Shown: positions 1 through 6,991 of the stretch, in pieces
How positions within the stretch are numbered: the first letter of the stretch is position 1
Layout: each line of letters starts with the position of its first letter
From: DATFLK01 sp035267815
GTDB lineage: Bacteria; Pseudomonadota; Zetaproteobacteria; Mariprofundales; Mariprofundaceae
DNA length: 18,722 bases
Direction: 5' to 3'
Assembly: GCA_035267815.1 (NCBI GenBank)
Contig: DATFLK010000004.1
Coordinates: 1 to 18,722, forward strand
Made by a program: the position numbers and the translations under genes
The notes under the pieces: model-generated
What the model was told of the DNA's origin: nothing
The model's input: the letters and a program-made list of their open reading frames with translations, nothing else
The model's database searches: none

Positions 1-49
1 CCAGACTCGCGTGCATCACCAGATTCCAGATCGAAAGCTCGCCGCTCAT
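1..49 (-). CDS. tolQ: TolQ, N-terminal fragment (runs off the window start)
   Basis: Only the first 16 codons are inside the window. They read MSGELSIWNLVMHASL, which resembles the N-terminus of TolQ, the inner-membrane proton-channel subunit of the Tol-Pal envelope system. A strong ribosome binding site (AGGAGA, positions 55-60 on the complementary strand) sits five bases before the ATG at 49. The context supports the call: ybgC, which normally directly precedes tolQ in the tol-pal operon, lies on the same strand about 1.2 kb upstream, with mscS in between. Seen: start codon, Shine-Dalgarno and 16 residues. Inferred: the identity, since the fragment is too short for a firm family match. Confidence 0.65.
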   Translation of the reverse strand, partial: MSGELSIWNLVMHASL

Positions 50-99
50 TAAGGTCTCCTTTGGGTTGGATCAGTGCTTCCTTGGGTGAGACGCAACCT

Positions 100-143
100 T
101 ACCCTGTTTCATGGGGTGAACAAACCTGATGTGTAACAGGGTA
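100..143. promoter_or_regulatory. Inverted repeat between divergent tolQ and mscS
   Basis: A perfect 9-bp inverted repeat, TACCCTGTT at 100-108 and AACAGGGTA at 135-143, is separated by 26 bp. It lies in the 199-bp gap between the divergent tolQ and mscS starts. There is no T-tract, so a terminator is unlikely. An operator or an RNA hairpin in either leader is possible. The function is unknown. Confidence 0.35.
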
Positions 144-248
144 GAGGGCTGTGGTCTACCGCACAGCGGTGCTGGTGCCCCGACCCCTTGAGATCAGGCC
201 GAAAACGGGCATCCAAGACAGTGCTTCTTCCTGCAACTACAATAAGGC

Positions 249-1139
249 ATGAACTATCCGGACTGGATCAACCAGCCGTTGATCGCCATCGGCAGCGTGC
301 AGCTGAACGCCAAGGGATTGCTGCTCTCGACATTGGTGCTGCTGATCGGGCTAGGGATCGCACGGCGGATACGGCGTTACCTGCAGGAGCATCTCGGTCC
401 GGCCATCGGGCTCGACAAGAGTACGACATTTACCCTCTCTACACTGGTCTTCTATGCGATCACAGCCCTCACACTGGTTATCGCCTTTTCGCTGCTCGGT
501 TTCGATTTTACCAATCTCGCCATCATTGCCGGCGCCTTGTCGGTGGGTGTCGGCTTCGGACTTCAGGATATCGCTAAGAATTTCATCTCCGGACTGCTTC
601 TGCTGTTCGACCGCAGTATCAAGGTGGGCGACTATATCGAGCTCGCCAATGGCGGGTTGCGTGGCACGGTGGAGCAGATTCGGGTCCGCTCGACCATCGT
701 GCGGACCAACGACGATCTCGATGTGATCGTGCCCAACAGCCAGTTCCTGACCGATCAGGTGATCAACTGGACGCTGTCCAGCAAGGTGTTGCGGCTGCAC
801 GTTCCGTTTGGCGTGGCCTATGGCAGCGATGTGGAGAGGTTGCGCGACATCATGCTGAAGATGGCCGCGGAGCTTCCAGGCGTGGTCAGCGGGGAGGACC
901 GGCATCGTCCCAAACTATGGTTCACCGGCATGGGTGATTCGTCGCTCGATTTCGAGTTGCTGGTCTGGGTGCAGGGCGATGCCATCGTCAACTACCGTTC
1001 CACGCTCAGCGAATACACCTTCGCCGTCCATCGCATTCTGAACTCCAACGGCTATACGATCCCGTTTCCGCAGCGCGATCTGCATATCAAAAGCATGCCG
1101 GAGGAGGCCGGCAGCAGGGCATCAAAGGCCGCCGACTAA
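249..1139 (+). CDS. Small MscS-family mechanosensitive channel
   Basis: This encodes a 296-residue inner-membrane channel of the MscS family, which opens under membrane tension to release solutes after hypo-osmotic shock. Three hydrophobic segments are visible: about residues 22-40, 64-84 and 88-120. The third is the pore helix, with the Gly/Ala-rich run SVGVGFGLQDIAKNFISG. It is followed by the beta-domain (about 121-180, with VGDYIEL and IVPNSQF) and an alpha/beta C-terminal domain ending near 285 with IPFPQRDLHI. The length matches the minimal MscS class (E. coli MscS is 286 residues). The ribosome site before the ATG is weak (AAGG). It is transcribed opposite to its neighbours and separates ybgC from tolQ. 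Family assignment is firm; paralogue type is not resolved. Confidence 0.93.
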   Translation: MNYPDWINQPLIAIGSVQLNAKGLLLSTLVLLIGLGIARRIRRYLQEHLGPAIGLDKSTTFTLSTLVFYAITALTLVIAFSLLGFDFTNLAIIAGALSVGVGFGLQDIAKNFISGLLLLFDRSIKVGDYIELANGGLRGTVEQIRVRSTIVRTNDDLDVIVPNSQFLTDQVINWTLSSKVLRLHVPFGVAYGSDVERLRDIMLKMAAELPGVVSGEDRHRPKLWFTGMGDSSLDFELLVWVQGDAIVNYRSTLSEYTFAVHRILNSNGYTIPFPQRDLHIKSMPEEAGSRASKAAD

Positions 1140-1207
1140 AGCGAAACCGAGGGCGTCAGACTATTTTCCCTTGATTACTGCATGAATTCTTCTTGTCGTT
1201 TTCCGGA

Positions 1208-1618
1208 TCAGGAGAGCTCCCGCTCCATGATCTCCGATACGGAGGAGGGAATGCGCTTCGGTTTGCCGTCGCGGTCGATGCAGGCGAGCCGAATCTCTCC
1301 CTCCACCAATATCTCATCGTTGCGGAGGATGCGCTGACGGAAGGCGAGCCGCACCCCCTTCAGTTCGGTCAAGCGGGTCTCGACGTCGATGGCATCGTTG
1401 AAGAGGGCAGGAGCCCGGTAGAAGACATGCGCCTCGGTGACGGCGAACATGACGCTCTCCGTGTCCTCCAGTTCGTCCAGCTCGATGCCCCGGTCGCGCA
1501 AAAGCTCGGTGCGGGCGCGCTCCATGAACTTCAGATAGTTGGCGTAGTAGACCACACCGCCGTGGTCGGTGTCCTCGTAGTAGATCCGTACCGGAAAGGT
1601 GTGGCTGAAGGCGGTCAC
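1208..1618 (-). CDS. ybgC: YbgC-type acyl-CoA thioesterase (tol-pal associated)
   Basis: This is a 136-residue hotdog-fold thioesterase of the YbgC/4-hydroxybenzoyl-CoA thioesterase family. In E. coli it hydrolyses short-chain acyl-CoAs and belongs to the tol-pal operon. The active-site region YYEDTDHGGVVYYANYLKF lies at residues 13-31, with the presumed catalytic Asp at 18. The start is a GTG whose first four bases, GTGA, contain the ruvB stop codon, so translation is probably coupled. An AGGGG sequence about ten bases upstream can serve as the ribosome site. A longer reading frame extends far upstream here, but it is only the shadow of ruvB; homology begins just after the GTG. It is the last gene of the yebC-ruvCAB-ybgC run and is separated from tolQ by an oppositely oriented mscS. 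Confidence 0.92.
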   Translation of the reverse strand: MTAFSHTFPVRIYYEDTDHGGVVYYANYLKFMERARTELLRDRGIELDELEDTESVMFAVTEAHVFYRAPALFNDAIDVETRLTELKGVRLAFRQRILRNDEILVEGEIRLACIDRDGKPKRIPSSVSEIMERELS

Positions 1619-2631
1619 AGAAGCGACCCCTGGCCGCCGGGTAGTTCGCGGTCGAGGTGGCTGTAGGCCAGCGGCGTGGCCATGCGGCCACGCGGTGTGC
1701 GGGCGATGAAGCCCTCCTGCAGAAGATAAGGCTCCAGCACGTCCTCGACCGTATCCCGCTCCTCTGAGATGGCGGCGGCCAGCGTATCCAGCCCGGCCGG
1801 GCCGCCGCTGTATTTGTCGATCAGCGTGGTCAGAAGTTTGCGGTCCATGTAGTCGAGCCCGAGCTCGTCTACCTCGAGCCTTGCCAGCGCCTTGTGGGCC
1901 ACATCCCGGGAGATGGTGCCGTCGTGCTCCACCTCGGCGAAATCGCGCACGCGCCGCAGCAGTCGGTTGGCGATGCGCGGCGTGCCACGGGAGCGCTTGG
2001 CGATCTCCAAGGCTCCCTCTGGCTCGATGGCGATGCCCAGTAGGCTGGCCGAGCGCGTGACGATCTGTGCCAGCTCCTCGTGCTTGTAGAACTCCAGACG
2101 CAGGATGACACCGAATCGGTCGCGCAGCGGCGAGGTGAGCAGTCCGGCACGGGTGGTGGCGCCGATCAGCGTGAATCGCGGCATGTCCATCTTGATGGAG
2201 CGGGCCGCCGGTCCTTGGCCGATGACGATGTCCAGTTTGAAGTCCTCCATGGCCGGATAGAGGATCTCCTCGATCTGCGGGTTGAGGCGGTGGATTTCGT
2301 CGATGAAGAGGACATCCCCCTCCTCGAGGTTGGTCAGCATGGCGGCCAGATCGCCGGCGCGCTCGATGACCGGGCCGGAGGTGCCGCGCAGGTTGACCCC
2401 GAGTTCGTGGGCGACGATGTTGGCCAGCGTGGTTTTGCCGAGCCCCGGCGGGCCGTAGAGCAGCACGTGGTCGAGCGATTCGCCGCGTGCCGTGGCGGCC
2501 TTGACGAAGACGGAGAGGTTGTCGCGCACCTTCTCCTGACCAATGTACTCGTCCAGTTTTTTCGGCCGCAGGGCGGCATCCCACTCGTCCGGCGCGGCCG
2601 CCGGATCGACGATTCTCTCATCTTCGCTCAT
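1615..2631 (-). CDS. ruvB: Holliday junction branch migration ATPase RuvB
   Basis: RuvB is the AAA+ motor that forms hexameric rings on both sides of RuvA and drives branch migration of Holliday junctions. The protein has 338 residues, normal for the family. Visible motifs are Walker A GPPGLGKT (60-67), Walker B VLFIDEIH (107-114), sensor 1 LIGATTR (155-161), the arginine finger region LRDRFG (169-174), and the C-terminal winged helix with QEGFIARTPRGR near 308-319. The ATG overlaps the ruvA stop codon (ATGA), and its own stop overlaps the ybgC GTG, so the three genes are translationally linked. Confidence 0.98.
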   Translation of the reverse strand: MSEDERIVDPAAAPDEWDAALRPKKLDEYIGQEKVRDNLSVFVKAATARGESLDHVLLYGPPGLGKTTLANIVAHELGVNLRGTSGPVIERAGDLAAMLTNLEEGDVLFIDEIHRLNPQIEEILYPAMEDFKLDIVIGQGPAARSIKMDMPRFTLIGATTRAGLLTSPLRDRFGVILRLEFYKHEELAQIVTRSASLLGIAIEPEGALEIAKRSRGTPRIANRLLRRVRDFAEVEHDGTISRDVAHKALARLEVDELGLDYMDRKLLTTLIDKYSGGPAGLDTLAAAISEERDTVEDVLEPYLLQEGFIARTPRGRMATPLAYSHLDRELPGGQGSLL

Positions 2632-3200
2632 GCCAGTGCCTTCAGGGCGGCCTTGAACATTTCTTCGAAGCTGCCGTTCTGGTCATTGACCTGTTTCAGT
2701 ACCATGTCGATCTGGGCCGGCTTGTAGCCGAGATTCGCGAGGGCCGAGCGGACGTCGGCGTTCAGGGTGGCGGCGGGACTGACCGCGGTCTCCTCCTCGT
2801 CGACCAGCTTGCCGCGCAGTTCGAGGATCAGGCGCTGTGCCGTCTTCTTGCCGATGCCCGGCGTGCGGGCGATGGCGGTGTCGTCCGAACTGTCGATGGC
2901 CGTAAGGAGCTCGTCCACGCTCATGCCGGAGAGCAGGTTGATGGCCATGCGGGCACCGATGCCGGAGACGGAGGTCAGCTTGCGGAAGATGCTGCGCTCC
3001 CGCTGGCTGTCGAAGCCGAAGAGGGTGATCTGGTCCTCGCGCACGTGGGTATGGATATGGAAGGCGGCCTTCTCGCCCTGTTGCAACTTGCACAGTGTCT
3101 GCATGCTGACGAAGACCTCGTAGCCGACGCCGTTGACATCGAGGATGGCGATGCCGCTCGGATCGAGTTCCCGCACATGGCCGGAGAGCCAGGCGATCAT
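2628..3200 (-). CDS. ruvA: Holliday junction DNA helicase subunit RuvA
   Basis: RuvA tetramers bind the four-way junction and load RuvB. The 190-residue product has the N-terminal OB-fold (about 1-64, beginning MIAWLSGHVREL), two helix-hairpin-helix motifs (SVSGIGARMA near 77-86 and TPGIGKKTAQRL near 113-124), an acidic linker, and the mobile C-terminal domain that contacts RuvB (about 145-190). The frame stays open 20 codons further upstream, but the family start is the ATG at 3200. That ATG overlaps the ruvC stop in an ATGA, and its own stop overlaps the ruvB start in the same way. Confidence 0.98.
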   Translation of the reverse strand: MIAWLSGHVRELDPSGIAILDVNGVGYEVFVSMQTLCKLQQGEKAAFHIHTHVREDQITLFGFDSQRERSIFRKLTSVSGIGARMAINLLSGMSVDELLTAIDSSDDTAIARTPGIGKKTAQRLILELRGKLVDEEETAVSPAATLNADVRSALANLGYKPAQIDMVLKQVNDQNGSFEEMFKAALKALA

Positions 3201-3700
3201 GCGTTCGTGCCCGTAGTTGCCCGCCGGACGACGGGGCTGTTCCGATGATGCGCATGGCACATCGCCACGGCCAGGGCATCGGCCGCATCCTCCTGAAGCG
3301 GTGCCGCCGGTTTGAGAAGTAGGCTGATCATGTGTTGTACCTGATCCTTCTCGGCGCGACCGAAGCCGACCACCGACTGTTTGACCGCGGTGGGGCTGTA
3401 GGGGTGGACGGAGAGCTCGGCGTGGCCGCAGGCTGCGATCAAGGCGCCGCGGGCCTGCCCCAGCTTCAGGGCCGAGGCGGCGTTCTTGGACATGAAGACA
3501 TCTTCCATGGCCGCCTCATCCGGCCGGAATTCGGCGATGACCTCGCTTAATTCACGGAACAGGATGCAGATCCGGTCAGCGAACTCGCCGCGCCCCGTCT
3601 TGATGATGCCGTGCGCAACACAGGCATGCCGTTGTCCCTGCACCTCGATGATGCCGTAGCCGGTGCGCTGGGAGCCGGGATCGACGCCGAGGATGCGCAT
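3197..3700 (-). CDS. ruvC: Crossover junction endodeoxyribonuclease RuvC
   Basis: RuvC is the Holliday junction resolvase. The 167-residue protein carries the four catalytic acidic residues at the usual positions: D7 (ILGVDPGS), E66 (AAMEDVF), D138 and D141 (LQEDAADALAVA). The open frame continues 35 codons upstream with low-complexity, Pro/Arg/Ser-rich sequence and no homology, so the start is set at the ATG at 3700, where MRILGVDPG begins. It is 55 bp from yebC and overlaps ruvA by four bases, which gives the common yebC-ruvC-ruvA-ruvB order. Confidence 0.98.
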   Translation of the reverse strand: MRILGVDPGSQRTGYGIIEVQGQRHACVAHGIIKTGRGEFADRICILFRELSEVIAEFRPDEAAMEDVFMSKNAASALKLGQARGALIAACGHAELSVHPYSPTAVKQSVVGFGRAEKDQVQHMISLLLKPAAPLQEDAADALAVAMCHAHHRNSPVVRRATTGTNA

Positions 3701-3755
3701 CAGCGTCGGCCTTCGGGGGCGGACCGGGGGACGGCTACTGCCCGACGCTGCCCCA

Positions 3756-4511
3756 TCAGCCGGTGATTCTCTCCATTTCCGCATCGGAAATGTCGTAGTT
3801 GGCATGGACGTTCTGCACGTCGTCCAGATCCTCCAGTCGTTCGATCAGGCGAAGCAGCTTCTCGGCATCCTCTCCCTCGACCTGCACGTTGTTCTCCGGA
3901 ATCCAGGTGACCTCGGCCACCTGCGGTGCCAGCCCGGCCTGTTCGAAGGCCTCCTGGACATCGGAGAATGCAGTCGGATCGCAGGTGATCTCGAAGCAGC
4001 CCTCCTCGGGCTTGTCCTGAATATCGTCGGCGCCGGCTTCCATCGCCGCTTCCATCAGGGCCTCTTCCTCCACCGTGTCGCGGTCGAAGACGAACAGCCC
4101 CTTCTGCTGGAACATCCAGGCTACGCAGCCCGACTCGCCCAGATTGCCGCCGCCCTTGCTGAAGGCGGAGCGCACGTCGGAGACGGTACGGTTGCGGTTG
4201 TCGGTCATGCAGTCGACGAGGATGGCGACGCCGCCCTGGCCATACCCTTCGTAGCGGATCTCCTCGATGTTGGCGTCGTCGCCGCCGCCCGCACCGCGCT
4301 CGATGGCGCGTTCGATGTTGTCCTTGGGCATGTTGACGCCCTTGGCCGCGCTGACCGCAGCCCGCAGGCGCGGGTTGGCTTCCTGATCGGCGCCGCCCAT
4401 GCGCGCCGCCACGGTGATCTCGCGGATATAGCGGGTGAAGATCTTACCCCGCTTGGCGTCGACCGCGGCCTTCTTGTGCTTGATGCTGGACCATTTTGAG
4501 TGTCCTGCCAT
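3756..4511 (-). CDS. yebC: YebC/PmpR family protein (TACO1 homologue)
   Basis: This 251-residue protein begins with the family hallmark MAGHSKWSSIKHKKAAVDAK and contains the central GYGQGGVAILVDCMTDNRNRT segment (about 94-114). The family was annotated as a transcriptional regulator. Later work links it and mitochondrial TACO1 to translation, specifically relief of ribosome stalling at proline-rich stretches. The first gene of the ruvCAB operon is its usual place. An AGAGG ribosome site precedes the ATG. The upstream region (4512-4734) contains no gene but has potential secondary structure. Confidence 0.97.
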   Translation of the reverse strand: MAGHSKWSSIKHKKAAVDAKRGKIFTRYIREITVAARMGGADQEANPRLRAAVSAAKGVNMPKDNIERAIERGAGGGDDANIEEIRYEGYGQGGVAILVDCMTDNRNRTVSDVRSAFSKGGGNLGESGCVAWMFQQKGLFVFDRDTVEEEALMEAAMEAGADDIQDKPEEGCFEITCDPTAFSDVQEAFEQAGLAPQVAEVTWIPENNVQVEGEDAEKLLRLIERLEDLDDVQNVHANYDISDAEMERITG

Positions 4512-4580
4512 ACGAACGAATACCTCTGAAAAAGATTTGATCCAAGGCTAGCATGTCACCCCCGGGACGTCATGAGCCCC

Positions 4581-4737
4581 GTGCCGGGTATGACGCCTGT
4601 CACGGAACGGAGGCGTGGGTCATGGCACGCTTCGTACGCCGGGCCGGAAAACCGGTCTGCGGTTTGTACTGAACAGCCATGTTGCCATGATCCCTGCAGT
4701 GGGGCGGGGCCCGGTGTCGGGCCCCGTTGTTTACTTA
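4581..4737 (+). ncRNA. Candidate structured small RNA (yebC-coq7 gap)
   Basis: No gene is found at 4512-4734, but three successive stem-loops can be drawn on the plus strand. The first pairs 581-585 with 624-628, 590-594 with 619-623 and 595-598 with 611-614 (add 4000 to each), giving 14 base pairs with two bulges. The second is 4642-4647 with 4652-4657, closed by an AAAA loop and flanked by a GTAC/GTAC pairing at 4634-4637 and 4666-4669. The third is the hairpin at 4705-4726 with a T-rich tail. The two flanking genes are both on the minus strand, so a plus-strand terminator has no obvious coding client. I do not recognise a known RNA family. The helices could instead act in the minus-strand leader of yebC. 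Confidence 0.3.
4705..4737 (+). terminator. Rho-independent terminator-like hairpin
   Basis: A perfect 9-bp GC-only stem (CGGGGCCCG at 4705-4713, CGGGCCCCG at 4718-4726) has a GTGT loop and is followed on the plus strand by TTGTTTACTTA. On the minus strand it follows the coq7 stop, with an A-rich run before it and GC-rich sequence after it, so it would be a poor intrinsic terminator for coq7, though it may still slow transcription in that direction. Confidence 0.5.
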
Positions 4738-5388
4738 GATGCGCTCCGCCAGCGTGGTCATGACCTTGGCGGTCAGACGCATCATGCCCCGGACCGGAGC
4801 GGGTAGTTCGGCGGCGCCGAGATCCTCCGCTAGCGTGGCGTGGCCGAGCTCGTCCTCGCGCATCTGCGTGACGATATGGCGGCTGCGTTGGTCGTGGGCC
4901 GGCAGGCGTTCCAGATGACCCTCCAGATGCCGGACCACCTGATGCTCGGTTTCGGCCAGGAAGCCCAGATTCCAGCGGTCACCGGCGACGCCGGCGGTGA
5001 TGCCGATCATTAGCGAGCCCATATACCACAACGGATCGAGCCGGGAGGGGGAGGCGTCGAGCTCATCGAGCCGGCGACGGCACCAGTTCAGATGGTCCGC
5101 CTCCTCGATCGAGGCCTGATGAAGCTTCTGACGCAGGGTGGGATCGCGTGCGGTTAGGCTCTGACCCTGATAGAGCGCCTGGGCCGCCATCTCGCCGGCG
5201 TGGTTGACGCGCATCAGACCCGCCGCCTGTCGTCTTTCGGAGGTGGATGCCGTGTCCGGATCGACAGCCGAGTCGGCCGGATACTCACGGCTGCTGGACT
5301 GTTTGCAGAACATGTTGTTGAGAGCCTGGTCGATGTGGACAAGCGCATGATCGAGCAGTGAATGACGGCGGAACGATGATGAATCCAT
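4735..5388 (-). CDS. coq7: Coq7-type demethoxyubiquinone hydroxylase
   Basis: This is a membrane-associated di-iron monooxygenase that hydroxylates 2-polyprenyl-3-methyl-6-methoxy-1,4-benzoquinol late in ubiquinone synthesis. It replaces UbiF in organisms that carry it. The chosen product has 217 residues. Iron-binding carboxylate and histidine motifs are visible: NHAGEMAAQ with E66, EEADH with E96 and H99, ETEH with E148, and REDELGH with E180 and H183. The frame is open 25 codons further upstream to a GTG, but that part is Arg/Ala-rich and lacks homology. MDSSSFRRHSLLDHALVHID matches the usual Coq7 N-terminus, so the ATG at 5388 is preferred although its ribosome site is weak. The gene appears monocistronic. 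It implies a ubiquinone-based respiratory chain. Confidence 0.9.
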   Translation of the reverse strand: MDSSSFRRHSLLDHALVHIDQALNNMFCKQSSSREYPADSAVDPDTASTSERRQAAGLMRVNHAGEMAAQALYQGQSLTARDPTLRQKLHQASIEEADHLNWCRRRLDELDASPSRLDPLWYMGSLMIGITAGVAGDRWNLGFLAETEHQVVRHLEGHLERLPAHDQRSRHIVTQMREDELGHATLAEDLGAAELPAPVRGMMRLTAKVMTTLAERI

Positions 5389-5502
5389 GGATGCAAATAT
5401 ACGTCTGGCGCGGGCCGTCGCAAGTGGCGGTCGAGCGCATGCCGTCATCTGATATTTGTGCACGATGAGGCTAAGTGCCTTAGCTGTAAGGGCTTAATGG
5501 CC

Positions 5503-5714
5503 ATATCCACAGAACCTGTGGATAACGCCGTGGATAACATCGGTGCCTTGCCCTGTTCTCCGCCCCTGACGACACCGGCATGATCGATGATTAATATTTA
5601 TGCACATATAATTTGCTTATGAAAACAAATAGTTACAACGCCACGTGAATCTTTAGCTTGCGGCATGTCATGAATCTGTAATAAAATCGGACGGCCCGCT
5701 CCGGAAGTGGATAA
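5503..5714. other. DnaA-box cluster with AT-rich segment (origin-like)
   Basis: The 328-bp gap between the coq7 start and the hpnE stop holds no gene. It contains a perfect DnaA box (TGTGGATAA, 5517-5525) and three 9-mers with one mismatch: ATATCCACA (5503-5511), CGTGGATAA (5529-5537) and AGTGGATAA (5706-5714). The second and third boxes are direct repeats 12 bp apart. Between the third and fourth, roughly 5583-5640 is about three-quarters A+T, against about 60% G+C in the surrounding genes. This is the pattern of a bacterial origin with an unwinding element, or of a DnaA-titrating or DnaA-regulated site. No dnaA, dnaN, gyrB or parAB gene is in the window, so an oriC call is not made. Confidence 0.45.
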
Positions 5715-5716
5715 CT

Positions 5717-6991
5717 TCAGGTGAGACAGGTGTTTGAGGCCGTTTCCGCCGCCTGTTCGCCGCGCCGGACGGCCCATTCGATGGTGGCCGGAAACTCTCC
5801 CGGAAGCGGTTGTTCCGAGGCATCGATTAGGCGATCGGGAAGGACGGGTTGTGTCGGTGCAGGGCGCACCAGTGTCGTGGCACGGTGCTCCCGGACCAGC
5901 CGGTGATGGAAGGGGGTTGGGGGAGGCATATCGAGGAGCTCCCCGAGTTCGCGACAGATCCGGGGGATGCATGTCGCCGCCGGAGACCGATCCGGATCGG
6001 CACTGATGACGGCGCATATGTGACCCTGTTCGGTGTCGTCATGGTCCATCTGCCGGCCGATGTCAAAGAACCAATGCCCGTACGTGCCGACCCCCCCGAC
6101 CAGTGGGGATGGTAGGCTCAGCGGCTGTTTAAACCAGAGGTGGATGTTGGTAATCGCACCCGTCTCGTGGCGCTGTGGCCATCCCAACAGGCTGTTGCGT
6201 GCCCGGGCCGACACGGCGAGCACCGCCATATCGAAGCGCCGGTGGCTGCCGTGGGAGGTCTCCACGTCGACATGCTCCGTATCTGTCCTGATCCGGCGTA
6301 TGCGTTTGCCCGTACAGATCTCCACTCCCAGCCGGCTTGCCCGTTTCTCGAGCGGTTCGATCAGCGCTTGCGACAGCGGCATGCGAAACCAGCCTAGGCG
6401 GGCTGCGTGATGGCCGGAAAAGGCCTCCCGGAGCACGCTGGCGAAACTGGCGGCATTGGCACTGTCGGGCGATTCGTTCATGGCGCCCAGACAGAGCGGG
6501 TCGAGGATGTCCCGCCTCAGTGCGGTGGGGATGTCGTGGTGATCGAGCCACGATGCGACTGATTGGGTCACGTCGACCGGAAGGCGACCGGCTCGGGCCA
6601 GCCGGACCATGGCCGGGATATCGGCGATGCCGTGGCCGGGCAGGCGGCTGGCGGCCAGTAGCATGGCTAGGGGAAATGGCAGGGCGCGTTTGGGCGAGAA
6701 GGTGAACAGGCCCCGCGTGTTGTCCCACAGGGGCAGTTTTAGACTCGATTGCCAATGGATGTGGTCAGCAGCGCCTGCCTCCTGCAGAAGCGCCCGTGTG
6801 GCGCTGTAGGCGCCGATCAGCAGGTGGGGGCCGTTATCGACCCACACATGGGTCGTCCGGTCGTAGAAGGAGCGCGTTCTGCCGCCTAGGTCCGGTGCGG
6901 ATTCGAAGAGGGTGACGGCGTGATCGCGCTGCGCCAGGCGAATGGTGCAGCTCAGTCCGGTCAGGCCACCGCCGATGACGGCGATGCGCAT
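5717..6991 (-). CDS. hpnE: HpnE, hydroxysqualene dehydroxylase (squalene-associated FAD enzyme)
   Basis: This is a 424-residue FAD-dependent amine-oxidase/phytoene-desaturase family protein. The Rossmann dinucleotide-binding motif GGGLTG is at residues 7-12 and the FAD motif DLGGRTRSF at about 34-42. In the HpnCDE pathway, HpnE reduces hydroxysqualene to squalene. It is the last gene of the operon: its ATG overlaps the last base of the hpnD stop (TGATG), which argues for co-translation. Desaturase homologues can also act on C30 carotenoid precursors. The neighbouring hpnC and hpnD favour the squalene role. Confidence 0.92.
   Translation of the reverse strand: MRIAVIGGGLTGLSCTIRLAQRDHAVTLFESAPDLGGRTRSFYDRTTHVWVDNGPHLLIGAYSATRALLQEAGAADHIHWQSSLKLPLWDNTRGLFTFSPKRALPFPLAMLLAASRLPGHGIADIPAMVRLARAGRLPVDVTQSVASWLDHHDIPTALRRDILDPLCLGAMNESPDSANAASFASVLREAFSGHHAARLGWFRMPLSQALIEPLEKRASRLGVEICTGKRIRRIRTDTEHVDVETSHGSHRRFDMAVLAVSARARNSLLGWPQRHETGAITNIHLWFKQPLSLPSPLVGGVGTYGHWFFDIGRQMDHDDTEQGHICAVISADPDRSPAATCIPRICRELGELLDMPPPTPFHHRLVREHRATTLVRPAPTQPVLPDRLIDASEQPLPGEFPATIEWAVRRGEQAAETASNTCLT

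Noticed and set aside
1208..2584. A 458-codon minus-strand open frame spanning ybgC and most of ruvB
   Set aside because: Only its last 136 codons show homology (YbgC). The rest is the Arg/Pro-rich out-of-frame shadow of ruvB, so it is not a fusion gene.
4572..4806. Short plus-strand open frames in the yebC-coq7 gap
   Set aside because: They lack ribosome sites and homology, and two overlap each other in different frames and run into the coq7 antisense strand. A structured RNA is a better reading of the region.
5503..5714. Calling the DnaA-box region oriC outright
   Set aside because: No dnaA, dnaN, gyrB, mnmG or par genes are in the window and GC skew of the genome cannot be computed from here, so only an origin-like label is justified.
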